A stretch of DNA of 64,000 nt from Shinisaurus crocodilurus. Its lineage: Eukaryota; Chordata; Lepidosauria; Squamata; Shinisauridae. Of the stretch, positions 40,339-46,180 are shown piece by piece. Numbering within the stretch: the first letter of the stretch is position 1; each line of letters starts with the position of its first letter. The stretch spans positions 292,130,971 to 292,194,970 of the forward strand of contig CM037878.1 of assembly GCA_021292165.1 (NCBI GenBank), in the 5' to 3' direction. The notes under the pieces were generated by a model, which was not told the DNA's origin, searched no databases, and saw only the letters and a list, made by a program, of their open reading frames with translations. The translations under genes and the position numbers were made by a program.

Positions 40339-43300
40339 TTTAGCCAAAACAGGATCTAAATCCTGGCTAAAAAAAAATCAATTCCTCTATTTGGAACTAG
40401 TATACCTCTAGAAATATTCACACTAGTTTCATTTACATACCTTCAACTGCTTCTAGAACAAGACTACAAAGAATACAGAAAGGAATTTTACATCTATCCA
40501 TATGCATTATTACAACACAATCTTAACCCCCAGATCCACTGGCTGGGGGGGGGGGGAGTTTAGGAATAGGGTAGATGCGTCATTTCATTCCACGCCCGAG
40601 GACTGCTCTGCCCATTATCATGCAATACCGCCTTGAGTGCCATTTTTCTTGGTAGAAAGGCAGGGTACAAATAAAATAAATAAATATCCTAGTTGAGGGG
40701 AGGGGGACCTGTGAACCTCCAAATCTTCTGGCCTACAGCTGCCTTCGGCCCTAGCCAGCATAGCCAATGATAAGGGATTATGGAAGTTGCAGGCCAAACA
40801 TCTGGAGGGCTGCAAGTTGCCCACCCCTGCCCTAGTTTAAACCTCTACGACCAAGCATGAGAAATGTCAAAGAGCCTGTGTGGGTCTCCTGATTATACTG
40901 GAGTCAGTCACCTAGTTATACAGCTGCATCCAAAGCCCAATTAAGCAGAAGTACTTCAATTTAAATTGGGTTGTTAATCTAGCTGTTTCTGATTTCCTGT
41001 ATTTCAAGTAAATTCAGAACCTGGGCAATTACACTCTGTGGAGCATAGGAAGCTGTGTTATACCAGTTCAGACTATTGGTCGTTCCAAATGAAGGGCTCC
41101 TACAGCCACCAACGGAAAGGAATTGTACAGCTATTCCTTCCTTTCTAGATTTTTTTCTGGTGGGGAAAAAAAGGATGGAAGAAGTGGAGGAGAAACACGG
41201 GGGGGGGCCCTACAAATTGAAGACGATGACATCTGGAGCCCCCTCCATAAAATTCCAAGAACGAAGCAAGCTAATTGCATCAATAAATCACTGACTAGAA
41301 ACACCGTATTTGTCCATCCTGCCCAGAATTGACTACCCTGACAGTGGCATCTCTCCAGGGTCTCAGGCAGAAGTCTCTCTCATCACCCGCTACATGAACC
41401 TGGAACCTGCTGCATGCAAACCACGCACTCTGCCACTGAATGATTGCTCCTCCCAGCATCATCCATCGCATCCCAAATGCAGGCGATGTTTCCCCCTCTC
41501 CTCTACAAGTGGTGGCATACATTTATTAATCATTCCCTACAGCCCACCCCAGAGGCAGCGGCTGACTAAAATAGCCCATAAGCCAATCTGCAATGTCAGC
41601 AAGCTACACAGATAATGCAATATTGATGCATGTTCATTGTTAGCATAAAGAGCTGCAGAACTCGGGGACAATTCATTTTGTTTTTATGTGCGCGGGGGCT
41701 CAGGTGCTGCCTGTCTCTATGCAAAATCCAACATTAACAAAGGAAACAAAATTAAGCAATGGCCCATGTAGAGTATGCCATCTACATCACCAACCAATGC
41801 TCTCTGCTGGAAATGGAAGAATGTAAACACCATAATACATGTAATTCTGTAATGTTGTTCTGCAAGAGCATTTCTTTTTACAGTATGGAAAAGCCTCCTT
41901 CTCACTACAAGAACGCCCAGCCATCTAACCATTTAAATTCACTGTAACTGGCAGCAGCAGAATACATTAATGGTCTTTTATGCGTTGCATTGAATGTTCT
42001 CTTTTAAATCCATTTTAAAGAGTAGTTTTAATGCATACTGATGCATCAGGCCTGTCCACTACCACCAAAAGCAGTTAGGCAAAATTGCCAATGTGTATTA
42101 AAGTATATGCTGCCTCTGGAGCTGATTTGAAAGGAAAGACACCAAAATGTCCTCCTTCCTTAGTGGGGGAAATTCATTCATAGTCCCACCTCCCAGGTCC
42201 TAACTTGTCTTTTAATATTTGCTTCTGTTTCGTTTTGTGCTTAAAAAATAATAAAAACAAACAAGCACTGTTTTACACAGAACCATTTCATTGAGTGAGA
42301 ACTCCGGAGATCACGCTTGTCAATTCCAAATTACAGATTGTGGTCTTTCACACAGCTCTCACCTTGCACTACTACACAAGGTTCTCTCTCCTCAATGCTA
42401 GTAAGATTCCCTATGACATCATCAAGGAATGGAGGCTGGGGGAGAAACTTGAAACAAGACATCAGGGAACCAGATCTGATGTTATTGGCGAAAACACATA
42501 CAGACTACTGATAACCAGGTACAAAAACAAATTGATGCCAGATTGAAATAACTTCCCAGAAGGAGCAAACACGTAGCAAAGATTAAAAAAGGGAAGTGCT
42601 TTTAAGACAAAACACAAAACTGTAGCTTGCAAACAAATTGTGCTTTGAGGTTTCATATTTTTCTTGGAATGGGTAGTCAAAGGAACTTATGAGAAGCTTA
42701 AACCAAAGCAGCTCTTCCAAGCAAGTACGGTAGCTTAGGCTTATTCTTGGTATTCTACTGCGAAGGCAAAATAAAATCAAAATAGCAGGGCTGCCCCTTG
42801 CTGAAAATATACATTTTAAGGCAGGAAAATGCAAAACATCCAGCTCTCTGAGACACTCTCCTTCAACAACATATACTTACTACATAGATGGGATGAGTCA
42901 TTCTGCTACATAGCGTCAATGTTTATTAAGCACTGCTGCTTCTGGATAGCAGTACATGGTGATGAAACAAGGGAGTAGCATCTCTTTGGGAGCAAGGAAG
43001 AAGGATAAGCATTCATTTTTCCTTCAAGCCCACAGAAGACGACAAGCTTCCTACTCTGACCCAGAATGGGGCTTCACTTCAATTTCAAACCATGGTCTTC
43101 TTCCTAATTAGGGTTCCCAGAAACCTTTTTTTATTTAAAAAAATAATGTGCACATAACGGTTCAATGGACACTAATGGCAATCTTTCACAATACTGTTGA
43201 CTATTTTTTTTTGCCAAACAGTAGAAAGGGAAACCACCCACAAAACACTACTCAATGCGCGCACACACACACACAAAACACACTCAAGAATGGCATTTTT

Positions 43301-43765
43301 GGCATCCTAACAAAATGCACCCACCCTGCAAAGGAGAAAGACACGGATTTCCGTAAAACATTCCCCCCTCCGCCGCTTATTTATATACGCTCGATTTTCA
43401 ACAGCACACGCCGCGGCGGCGGCCGACAAGGCAAGATCCTGTCTCCTATTTCTGGTACTGGCAACACAAGCAAGCGCAGCTAGCAGGATTTATATAGTAT
43501 ATCGCCTCTCTGACAGGTACTCTTGCAGCAGGCTTCAAGGGAGCAGAGGTTGTTAGGGCTAAAATGAAGAGGGGGGCTTCTTTACACAGCCAGGCTTGGG
43601 TAAGCGGGGTGCGGGGGGTGGGACTGGCCCACCCACCCGTGCCTATGAACTCACCTGATCCCAGGTGAGCCACTGCGAGATCGCCTTGTCCAGCTGCGAG
43701 TCCCCGGTGCTGGAGGCGATGAGCAGGTTGGAGTTCACGTCGCCCACGTCTCGGGGGTCGCCCAT
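909..43765 (-). CDS. PGM2L1: PGM2L1 gene, glucose-1,6-bisphosphate synthase, exons 1-11 (3' part off the window)
   Basis: Cytosolic enzyme of the alpha-D-phosphohexomutase superfamily. In mammals PGM2L1 uses 1,3-bisphosphoglycerate to phosphorylate glucose-1-phosphate, making glucose-1,6-bisphosphate, the cofactor of phosphoglucomutases. Eleven exons on the minus strand join in phase to 1442 coding nt, about 480 residues of a protein near 620 in mammals. Family landmarks appear in order: FGTAGLR (residues 67-73), GYDTRG (114-119), the phosphoserine loop TASHN (Ser about 175), the metal loop DPDADR (332-337) and the sugar-binding EESIG (434-438). The exon 1 stretch NSNLL and the exon 2 stretch [12 protein letters not shown] fit PGM2L1 rather than PGM2. 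No stop or frameshift is seen. The gene is expected to be functional; the terminal exons lie left of position 1. Confidence 0.96.
1690..1783 (-). CDS. PGM2L1: PGM2L1 exon 10 (sugar-binding loop)
   Basis: 94 nt, [15 protein letters not shown] to FAFEESI plus one base, donor GTAAGC, acceptor TTTCAG. The EESIG loop, completed by exon 11, contacts the sugar in phosphohexomutases and is intact. Confidence 0.95.
2135..2285. repeat. (CT)n and (CA)n microsatellite
   Basis: Alternating CT-rich and CA-rich tracts in PGM2L1 intron 9; open frames through it are artefacts. Confidence 0.95.
3205..3412 (+). mobile_element. tRNA-derived SINE (Sauria-like), 5' truncated
   Basis: GGTTCTAGTCCCCACTCAGC (B box), CTGGGTGACTTTGGGCCAGT, then GTAAGCCACCTTGGGTTCC and an A-rich tail. 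Confidence 0.8.
3414..3549 (+). mobile_element. Palindromic hAT MITE (CAGGGC type)
   Basis: 136 bp foldback with ends CAGGGCCTTCCAA and its near complement, exact 8-bp duplication ATCTAAAC on both sides. Confidence 0.9.
3570..3772 (+). mobile_element. hAT-like MITE (CAGCCTTCC type)
   Basis: Ends CAGCCTTCCCCAAC and GGAAGGCTG, interior with two CTGCAACTCCCAG-like arms; probably two nested copies. I could not find a clear target duplication. Confidence 0.55.
3961..4308 (+). mobile_element. LINE 3' end with inverted, snap-back 5' junction
   Basis: Flanked by a 12-bp direct repeat GGAATGCACCCC (3949-3960, 4309-4320). Bases from about 4020 are the sense 3' end of the zinc-finger LINE ([16 protein letters not shown], then [11 protein letters not shown]). 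The first part is an antisense scrap of the RT region of the same LINE followed by a perfect complement of the target side. Confidence 0.75.
4576..4756 (-). CDS. PGM2L1: PGM2L1 exon 9
   Basis: 181 nt completing an Asn codon and then [18 protein letters not shown] to ALKEGFHFE, ending in phase 0. The acceptor is TCTGCAG and the donor GTAAGG. It contains [15 protein letters not shown] and [15 protein letters not shown], typical of domain 3. Confidence 0.95.
5165..6275. repeat. Dispersed repeat split by the hAT element at 5377
   Basis: TGATGGCCACCAACCTGG to GGTAGCCACTATGG, continuing after the hAT with CAGAATGCTGGGAGTGG and GATCCAACATGGCTC. A related unit is at about 61020-61200. Family not recognised. 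Confidence 0.6.
5377..6200 (+). mobile_element. Non-autonomous hAT element
   Basis: 824 bp, TIR CAGTGATGGCGAACC and its exact complement, flanked by an exact 8-bp duplication CACTATGG (5369-5376, 6201-6208). No transposase frame remains. It interrupts an older dispersed repeat (about 5165-5376 and 6209-6275). Confidence 0.9.
6276..7018. other. PGM2L1 intron 8 sequence, nothing else seen
   Basis: Unique-looking intronic DNA between the dispersed repeat and exon 8. Open frames here are short and unlike known proteins. Confidence 0.5.
7019..7116 (-). CDS. PGM2L1: PGM2L1 exon 8 (metal-binding loop)
   Basis: 98 nt, 32 codons plus two bases, [11 protein letters not shown] to AVAELQE. The acceptor is CTTCCAG and the donor GTAAGTG. 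It carries TDPDADRL, the loop whose three Asp residues bind Mg2+. All three are present. Confidence 0.95.
7363..7388. repeat. (GT)n microsatellite
   Basis: Thirteen GT units in PGM2L1 intron 7. Confidence 0.95.
7689..7878 (-). CDS. PGM2L1: PGM2L1 exon 7
   Basis: 190 nt completing the Arg and then [17 protein letters not shown] to [11 protein letters not shown], ending in phase 0. The acceptor is TTGTAG and the donor GTAAGT. The stretches [12 protein letters not shown] and [20 protein letters not shown] are strongly conserved in the family. Confidence 0.96.
9098..9291 (-). CDS. PGM2L1: PGM2L1 exon 6
   Basis: 194 nt, 64 codons plus two bases, from [17 protein letters not shown] to DLKKICYH, splitting an Arg with exon 7. 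The acceptor is CTCCAG and the donor GTAAGA. It covers the end of domain 1 and the linker to domain 2. Confidence 0.95.
9455..9605 (+). mobile_element. L2-like LINE 3' terminus
   Basis: TTTTATACTGTGTG(GT)n through GCTGGATGTCTGGCCAGATG and (AAAT)n, the same terminus as at 17890. Confidence 0.75.
10452..10535 (-). CDS. PGM2L1: PGM2L1 exon 5 (catalytic phosphoserine loop)
   Basis: Twenty-eight codons, [10 protein letters not shown] to KEDNGYK, phase 0 at both ends, acceptor TTGCAG and donor GTACGT. It contains GVMITASHN, the phosphohexomutase signature whose serine (about residue 175) carries the transferred phosphate. The serine is intact. Confidence 0.95.
10790..10860 (+). mobile_element. BovB-like/SINE tail
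   Basis: GCCGCCTTGAGTGCCATC with (AAAG)n; the same tail occurs at 40628-40686. Confidence 0.65.
11676..11760 (-). CDS. PGM2L1: PGM2L1 exon 4
   Basis: 85 nt completing the split Arg and then [12 protein letters not shown] to YVPTPFV. The acceptor is CCATAG and the donor GTAAGTG; the exon ends in phase 0. The sequence corresponds to the helix and strand just before the catalytic serine domain. Confidence 0.94.
12632..12738 (-). CDS. PGM2L1: PGM2L1 exon 3
   Basis: 107 nt, entering in phase 0 and leaving with two extra bases. It reads [10 protein letters not shown] to QVTSSCSSL and splits an Arg codon with exon 4. It holds the GYDTRG motif. The acceptor is CTGCAG and the donor GTATCA, a weaker GT site, but the phase agrees with exon 4. 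Confidence 0.95.
12789..12972 (+). mobile_element. SINE with 5S rRNA-derived head and CR1-like tail
   Basis: GAAAGCTAAGCAGGGTCAGG and TTACTTGGATGGGAGACC match the internal promoter region of vertebrate 5S rRNA. The tail GGGGGTTGGACTTGATAGCC and CCTTCCAACTCTATGAT with repeated ATGAAATCT resembles CR1 3' ends. Confidence 0.8.
12973..13892. other. PGM2L1 intron 2 sequence, nothing else seen
   Basis: AT-rich intronic DNA with no repeat I recognise and no plausible exon. Confidence 0.5.
13893..14275. mobile_element. MITE with GGCCCAGTTC ends and inner palindrome
   Basis: Left end GGCCCAGTTCAGACGACCAT, right end complementary to GGCCCAGTTCGGATGATCAT. Inside, 14036-14146 is a long inverted repeat (AGGAAACTATGATTACCAGG against CCTGGTGTAG side). 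Superfamily not determined. Confidence 0.6.
14276..16929. other. PGM2L1 intron 2 sequence, nothing else seen
   Basis: Low-complexity-free intronic DNA; no motif or known repeat identified apart from a short GT run near 16703. Confidence 0.45.
16930..17640 (-). mobile_element. Non-LTR retrotransposon reverse transcriptase fragment
   Basis: An open frame (17099-17635) reads [50 protein letters not shown], then [13 protein letters not shown] in another frame. These are reverse transcriptase palm and finger motifs. The YADD core is missing and frames shift, so it is dead. Probably the same LINE family as the C-terminal pieces at 45303 and 60505. Confidence 0.85.
17890..18150 (+). mobile_element. 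L2-like LINE 3' terminus
   Basis: GCTTTTCAGGCGGGAATATGG through CTGGCCAGATGGGTGATTC and (AAAT)n; (GT)n at 18013-18031. Confidence 0.75.
18321..18358 (+). mobile_element. hAT MITE half-element (CAGGGC type)
   Basis: Right arm only, from CCAGCAACATCTGGGG to GAGAGCCCTG. Confidence 0.7.
18502..18752 (+). mobile_element. Tigger-type MITE
   Basis: 251 bp, TIR CAGTCATGCCTTGGATT on the left and AATCCAAGGTATTACTG on the right, with TA on both sides. It lies just downstream of PGM2L1 exon 2, in intron 2. Confidence 0.88.
18815..18982 (-). CDS. PGM2L1: PGM2L1 exon 2
   Basis: Fifty-six codons, phase 0 at both ends, from [12 protein letters not shown] to VIQSTQ. The acceptor reads TTTGCAG and the donor GTGAGT. 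It contains FGTAGLR, the conserved N-terminal active-site segment of the PGM2 subgroup, and the hydrophobic [16 protein letters not shown]. It lies about 24.7 kb from exon 1. Confidence 0.96.
19080..19735 (+). mobile_element. L2-like LINE 3' portion, degraded
   Basis: Broken frames with [20 protein letters not shown]; a second LINE tail piece (about 19368-19420) interrupts it. It lies upstream of PGM2L1 exon 2 in intron 1. Confidence 0.75.
20680..21335 (+). mobile_element. L2-like LINE 3' portion, degraded
   Basis: Matches the copy at 25739 at nucleotide level (TATCCATGCTCTGGTAA, GACTACTGTTATGTGCTATA, GAGGTAGTATAAAAAT) but with many stops. Confidence 0.7.
21850..22050 (-). mobile_element. 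L2-like LINE 3' terminus
   Basis: Antisense TCGCCCATCTGGCCGGCAAA through CACCCCATATTCCGGCCTGA. Confidence 0.7.
22051..23093. other. PGM2L1 intron 1 sequence, nothing else seen
   Basis: No exon, RNA gene or recognised repeat. Confidence 0.45.
23094..23338 (+). mobile_element. tRNA-derived SINE (Sauria-like), full length
   Basis: GAGAGCCAGTGTGGCGTAGT (A box region), GGGTTCTAGTCCCCGCTC (B box), GGGTGACTTTGGGCCAGTCA, AAGCCGCCTTGGGTTCC and (AAAT)n. The tail resembles BovB LINE ends, as in squamate Sauria SINEs. Confidence 0.85.
23430..23655 (-). mobile_element. tRNA-derived SINE (Sauria-like), inverted
   Basis: Antisense copy: GTCAGTGACTGGCCCAAAGT and GACTAGGACCCAGATCTCC; its head is near 23650. 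Confidence 0.83.
23656..25239. other. PGM2L1 intron 1 sequence, nothing else seen
   Basis: Only a (GT)n run near 25088-25106 stands out. Confidence 0.45.
25739..26510 (+). mobile_element. L2-like LINE 3' portion with intact 189-residue frame
   Basis: The frame 25739-26308 reads [31 protein letters not shown] (in pieces), [26 protein letters not shown] and [16 protein letters not shown], the conserved C-terminal region of L2/CR1-type elements. Its 3' end is GCAGTATAAAAATG plus (AAAT)n. It is inserted in an antisense L1 3' region and is the least damaged copy here. Confidence 0.88.
26804..27063 (+). mobile_element. Tigger-type MITE
   Basis: 260 bp with the same TIRs and TA flanks. The interior has a GC-rich block (about 26884-26950) that also appears at about 36600-36662. 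It is inserted in an antisense L1 3' region. Confidence 0.87.
27220..27473 (-). mobile_element. Tigger-type MITE
   Basis: 254 bp, inverted relative to the copy at 26804; ends read AGTAATACCTTGGATTGC and GGCATGACTG, with TA flanks. It lies 156 bp from the previous MITE. Confidence 0.87.
27484..27616 (+). mobile_element. Palindromic hAT MITE (CAGTGTT type)
   Basis: 133 bp near-perfect foldback; flanks CTATATAG and CTATATAC (7 of 8). Each arm carries CTACAACTCCCAGCATGCC. Confidence 0.9.
28119..28857 (+). mobile_element. hAT-like element with GAGTC-rich ends, copy 1
   Basis: 739 bp starting CAGGGATGTTGAAGAGTCC and ending CCCCATCCCTG, with 8-bp flanks AAAACTGC and ACAACTGC (7 of 8). Both ends are packed with GAGTC/GACTC pentamers; the interior is a shared filler (about 28390-28700). 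No transposase. Confidence 0.85.
28858..30229. other. PGM2L1 intron 1 sequence, nothing else seen
   Basis: AT-rich; no recognised feature. Confidence 0.45.
30620..30754 (+). mobile_element. Palindromic hAT MITE (CAGTGTT type)
   Basis: 135 bp near-perfect palindrome, exact 8-bp duplication AGCTAAGG on both sides. It lies in PGM2L1 intron 1. Confidence 0.92.
30940..31140 (+). mobile_element. LINE 3' terminus ending in (AAT)n
   Basis: CATAAAAACTGACCTCTTCC through TGCCTCAATCCGGGTAAG and (AAT)n. The family B LTR is inserted in this AAT run. Confidence 0.6.
31149..32955 (+). mobile_element. Solo LTR, family B, copy 1, split by a Tigger element
   Basis: It starts TGTGAAGAGAAAGCC and ends CTTTCTCCACA, flanked by ATAAT on both sides inside an (AAT)n microsatellite. 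Removing the Tigger insertion and one TA copy leaves about 730 bp, matching the 741-bp copy at 56866. ATTAAA at 31689-31694 may be the polyadenylation signal. Confidence 0.8.
31717..32791 (+). mobile_element. Non-autonomous Tigger-type (Tc1/mariner) element with GC-rich palindromic interior
   Basis: 1075 bp with TIRs CAGTAATACCTTGGATTACG and its imperfect complement at the right end, flanked by TA on each side. The ends match the short MITEs at 18502, 26804, 27220 and 44786. The interior encodes no transposase. It is made of GC-rich inverted repeats, including a 214-bp palindrome (32155-32368) and hairpins around 31855-31906 and 32446-32476. Confidence 0.85.
32956..33029. repeat. (AAT)n then (ACT)n then (ATC)n microsatellite
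   Basis: Three trinucleotide runs in a row. The AAT part is the right-hand remainder of the run split by the family B LTR. Confidence 0.93.
33030..34084. other. PGM2L1 intron 1 sequence, nothing else seen
   Basis: No recognised repeat apart from a C run near 33999. Confidence 0.45.
34085..34152 (+). mobile_element. CR1-like LINE 3' end
   Basis: GGGGGCTGGACTAGATGCCC and CCTTCCAATCCCATGACTC form a classic CR1 3' terminus. Confidence 0.7.
34400..34730 (-). mobile_element. L2/CR1-like LINE fragment
   Basis: Antisense block with AAAGGGCTTTAAAGGTCAAC and GCATTGCAGTAGTCAATCC, the same landmarks as 36960-37320, strongly degraded. Confidence 0.6.
35156..35521. mobile_element. Foldback element (GC-rich, about 366 bp)
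   Basis: Outer arms CCAGGTTCACATTATC..GAAGCCA and the near complement at the right; inner arms around 35280-35318 and 35350-35398 also pair (ACCTGGCGAGGT with ACCTCGCCAGGC). It behaves like a MITE; the superfamily is unclear and I see no sure target duplication. Confidence 0.6.
36219..37693 (+). mobile_element. Composite DNA element with CAGGGTTGCC ends, host to an L2 fragment
   Basis: Ends CAGGGTTGCC and GGCAACCCTG, flanked by TAATG (36214-36218, 37694-37698). TTCCCTGAC repeats lie inside both ends. The middle holds a GC-rich block (36440-36662) shared with Tigger-type MITEs and an antisense L2 fragment (about 36700-37345). Confidence 0.6.
36700..37345 (-). mobile_element. L2-like LINE 3' portion
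   Basis: Antisense frames read [36 protein letters not shown] and [18 protein letters not shown]. The tail is ACATCGCTCAGTGTCC-like with (CA)n. It sits inside the composite element at 36219. Confidence 0.85.
37990..38134 (+). mobile_element. LINE 3' end fragment
   Basis: The terminal part of the same LINE: GATCTAGAATTGGCCTCC to CGCCTGATGATAATGATG, ending in a (ATG)n-like tail. Confidence 0.75.
38135..39050. other. PGM2L1 intron 1 sequence, nothing else seen
   Basis: No exon or repeat recognised. Confidence 0.45.
39051..39172 (+). mobile_element. hAT-like MITE (CAGCCTTCC type)
   Basis: Foldback with CAGCCTTCCCCAAG at the left and ACATCTGGAGGGTGCC at the right. Confidence 0.6.
39628..39723 (+). 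mobile_element. Palindromic hAT MITE, internally deleted
   Basis: 96 bp, same ends, with part of the right arm missing; flanks TCCTAGAC and GCCTAGAC (7 of 8). Confidence 0.87.
40288..40339. repeat. (TA)n(CA)n microsatellite
   Basis: TA units change directly to CA units; in PGM2L1 intron 1. Confidence 0.95.
40628..40686 (+). mobile_element. BovB-like/SINE tail
   Basis: ACCGCCTTGAGTGCCATTTT and an A-rich end, a copy of the tail at 10790. Confidence 0.65.
40715..40832 (+). mobile_element. hAT-like MITE, diverged
   Basis: Imperfect foldback with GGCCTACAGCTGCC and AAGTTGCAGGCC arms and CATCTGGAGGGCTGC near the right end. Confidence 0.45.
41040..41465 (-). mobile_element. tRNA-derived SINE, second family, inverted and interrupted
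   Basis: Tail AGCATAGGAAGCTGTGTTAT at 41043 and head TGAACCTGGAACCTGCTGCATG to CTCTGCCACTGAATG (41394-41444). About 240 bp of other sequence lie between. Confidence 0.6.
41466..43379. other. PGM2L1 intron 1, promoter-proximal part
   Basis: Unique-looking sequence with few repeats next to the CpG island. Intronic enhancers are possible, but nothing in the sequence proves one. Confidence 0.4.
43655..43765 (-). CDS. PGM2L1: PGM2L1 exon 1 coding part
   Basis: Thirty-seven codons start with ATG at 43765 ([15 protein letters not shown]) and end TWDQ before a GTGAG donor at 43654-43650; the exon ends in phase 0. The reading frame stays open upstream, but residues before this Met are low-complexity (Ser and Glu runs) and unlike the family, so this Met is the likely start. 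The N-terminus is the most variable part of PGM2L1. The stretch NSNLL, then GDSQLD and QWLTWD, matches the family pattern. Confidence 0.9.
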
Positions 43766-44265
43766 CTTCTCCTCCTCCTCCCCCCCCGGGGGGTCCGGCC
43801 AAGGGGCGACAACAACAACTGGGGCGATCTGGCTGCGGGGTGCCGCAAGGTGCAAGCGCGCCGGCGGGATGCTGCTGCTGCTGCTGCTGCTGCTCACACG
43901 TGCGTGCAAGGGCTCCTCCTCGCCCCTGCTGGGTGGGCGGGGACGGCGTCGCGCGCGGGGGGGGTCCCTCACGCCACCCGCCGCACACAGCAGGGTGGGT
44001 GGGGTAGGGGGTGGGTGGGGCTACCCTAGAACGGGGGTGGGGTGGGGGAGGGGCCAGTCACCCTCCCCACTGCAGTCTGGTAATTTTCTCCCTCCTGACA
44101 GGAACGGCCCAATTTGGGGAGGGGGGGTAGACGAAGCCAAAATTAGGGGAAACTCCCCAGGGGAGGGACACACCAAAAAAAGGGTGTGGGTAATATTTTT
44201 TTTTAACGTCTCCCCCACTTACATACCCCTCCCCCCACTAGTGAATGCCCTCAACGTTTCCCTCA

Positions 44266-44296
44266 ACACACACACACACACAAAGGAGGACCCCTC

Positions 44297-44331
<35 letters not shown>

Positions 44332-44332
44332 C
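44266..44332. repeat. (CA)n microsatellite in the CpG island
   Basis: Two CA runs separated by AAAGGAGGACCCCTC, upstream of PGM2L1 exon 1. Confidence 0.95.
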
Positions 44333-44680
44333 TCTCTGTCTCTCACAAACACACCACACAGGAGCTGCGCGCGCTCCCGACCACCCGGCGCGCGCCCCAG
44401 CCTGACTGGGAGACGGTCGCGCCGGCCGGAGAGCAACATCAACAACCGCCAGGAGGGGCCGGGCCGGGCCACGCCCTCCGGCCACGCCCACTTTCGCTCG
44501 CACGCGCCCAGCGCGAGGCCCCGCCCACGCCCTTCGCCGGCGCGGGGGAGGGTGGGGGAGAAAACCAGGCCCCGCCTCTCACGCGCTCGGGGCGTTTACT
44601 CCCTTCGGCTCAGACTTAGCTGCGCGCGCAATACTTCTTCCCCGCCGCCGCCGCCGCCATTGCCCGCGAGTGTCGCGAGG

Positions 44681-44699
44681 ACTGCTGGGAAATGTAGTC
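44681..44699. promoter_or_regulatory. ZNF143/THAP11 (SBS)-like promoter motif
   Basis: The 19-mer ACTGCTGGGAAATGTAGTC is close to the reverse complement of the Staf/ZNF143 site (ACTACA..TCCCAG..GC), a core element of many CpG-island promoters. A GCCGCCATTGCC sequence just left (about 44651-44662) resembles a YY1 site. Together they suggest an active start region about 0.9 kb upstream of the PGM2L1 ATG. Confidence 0.5.
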
Positions 44700-44785
44700 T
44701 CTTGCTGTCTTTCGCGCGCTCTCCTCCTCGCTCCGTGCTTCGGGTGGACTCCCATTTCCGACAGGCCCCTTGAAGCTTTCCTATA

Positions 44786-45011
44786 CAGTAATACCTTGGA
44801 TTGCAAGTAACTTGGTTTGAGAGCGTTTTGCAAGACAAGCAATTTTTTAAATATTTATTTAAAACGTCTTGCAATACAAGTACTATAGTAAAGCTTAAAT
44901 TAAAAATCTCTGTACAAATTTTTTTGGGGGAATTTCGTTTTGATATAAGAGTGTTTCGGATTACAAGCACATTTCCGGAACGAATTATGCTCTCAATCCA
45001 AGGCATGACTG
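44786..45011 (-). mobile_element. Tigger-type MITE at the upstream edge of the CpG island
   Basis: 226 bp with the same inverted ends and TA flanks. It marks the abrupt end of GC-rich promoter DNA about 1 kb upstream of PGM2L1 exon 1. Confidence 0.88.
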
Positions 45012-45039
45012 TACTATGTATGTTTAGAGAGAAAAAAGT

Positions 45040-45204
45040 CCTTATGCTGGCTCAGCTTGTCTGAGTGTGGAAAGCTAAGCAGGGCCAAGCCTGGTTGTTA
45101 CTTGGATGGGAGACCCCTCCTCTAGTTTCCTGCATTGAGCAGGGGGTTGGACTTGATAGCCTTGTAGGCTCCTTCCAACTCTATGATCTATGAAATCTAT
45201 GAAA
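45040..45204 (+). mobile_element. 5S-headed SINE with CR1-like tail
   Basis: Nearly identical to 12789-12972 (GGAAAGCTAAGCAGGGCCAA, then TTGGACTTGATAGCCTTG). Confidence 0.8.
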
Positions 45205-45302
45205 CCTCCCAGCGTTCCCTGGCCAGCCATGCTGGGAATTTTAGGACCCCCCCCCCTCTAAACAGGCATAATTGCATCCTTAGACTATATAACCTTAGTA
45301 TA

Positions 45303-46180
45303 GTTAGTTAGTAGGCGATCACTCGTGACCGAGTAAGATTGTCTTCCAGGATAAAAATTACAAAAAGAATTTTTTTAAAAGGAGGAAATTCTAAAGAAAA
45401 TTGTGTAGACTCTAGCGATGGGTCCGTAAGTGACTGTGGAGGCCAATTCTAGATCCACACCGCTTCCCACAGTAAGGACACAGGTTACCAGATGGAAGAT
45501 GGTCCTGTAAAGGATTCGTTTGACGTGCTTTTCACTTAGCACGTTTCTCCCTTTCACCTTGCACTCGGGCTTCTTCAAAGTCCATGGAACCTTTGTGAAA
45601 GGCCAACCTCCAGTTAGATCGTTCATGGGCCAGAGCTTCCCAGTCCTCGATGTTTATATTGCATTTTTTTAGATTAGCCTTAAGAACATCTTTAAACCTC
45701 TTATACTGACCACCGATATTCCGCTTTCCATCCTTGAGTTGGGAATAAAGTAACTGCTTTGGGAGACTGCAGTCAGGCATTCGAACAACATGACCGGTCC
45801 ATTGAAGTTGGCGTTGAAGGATCATTTTTTCAACGCTAGTAGTCTTGGCTTCTTCCAGTACACTGACATTTGTTTGCCTATCTTCCCAAGTAATTCGCAG
45901 GATTTTCCGGAGGCAACGTTGATGAAATCTTTCAAGGAGTTGGAGGTGACGTTTATAGATAGTCCATGTTTTGCAGGCATACAATAAAGTTGGTAATACA
46001 ATGGCTTCATAAACCAGTGTTTTGGTCTTCTTACAAATATCCCGATCCTCAAACACTCTATGTTTCATTCGAGAAAACACGGCACTTGCGGAGCTCAAAC
46101 GATGCTGGATTTCACTGTCAATGTTAGCTGTAACAGAAAGATAGCTGCCAAGATAGAGAAAATGATCGACATTTTCCAGG
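45303..46180 (-). mobile_element. LINE 3' end with long target duplication
   Basis: 878 bp antisense insertion encoding the C-terminal part of a LINE polyprotein ([49 protein letters not shown]) followed by a C2H2-type finger region. Flanked by ATTGCATCCTTAGACTA-containing repeats: 32 bp left (45271-45302) and 38 bp right (46181-46218). Confidence 0.88.

Larger units (their letters stand above)
43380..44760. promoter_or_regulatory. CpG island / PGM2L1 promoter region
   Basis: A dense run of CpG and GC boxes surrounds PGM2L1 exon 1 and continues about 1 kb upstream, in a window that is otherwise CpG-poor. It includes a CTG run (43869-43893), (CA)n at 44266-44332 and a CCG run near 44643-44658. 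The exact transcription start cannot be set from sequence. Long open frames here on both strands are by-products of GC richness. Confidence 0.8.

Noticed and set aside
43665..44405. A 246-residue plus-strand frame overlapping PGM2L1 exon 1
   Set aside because: It is antisense to exon 1 and continues through CpG-island sequence and a (CA)n run. Composition explains it.
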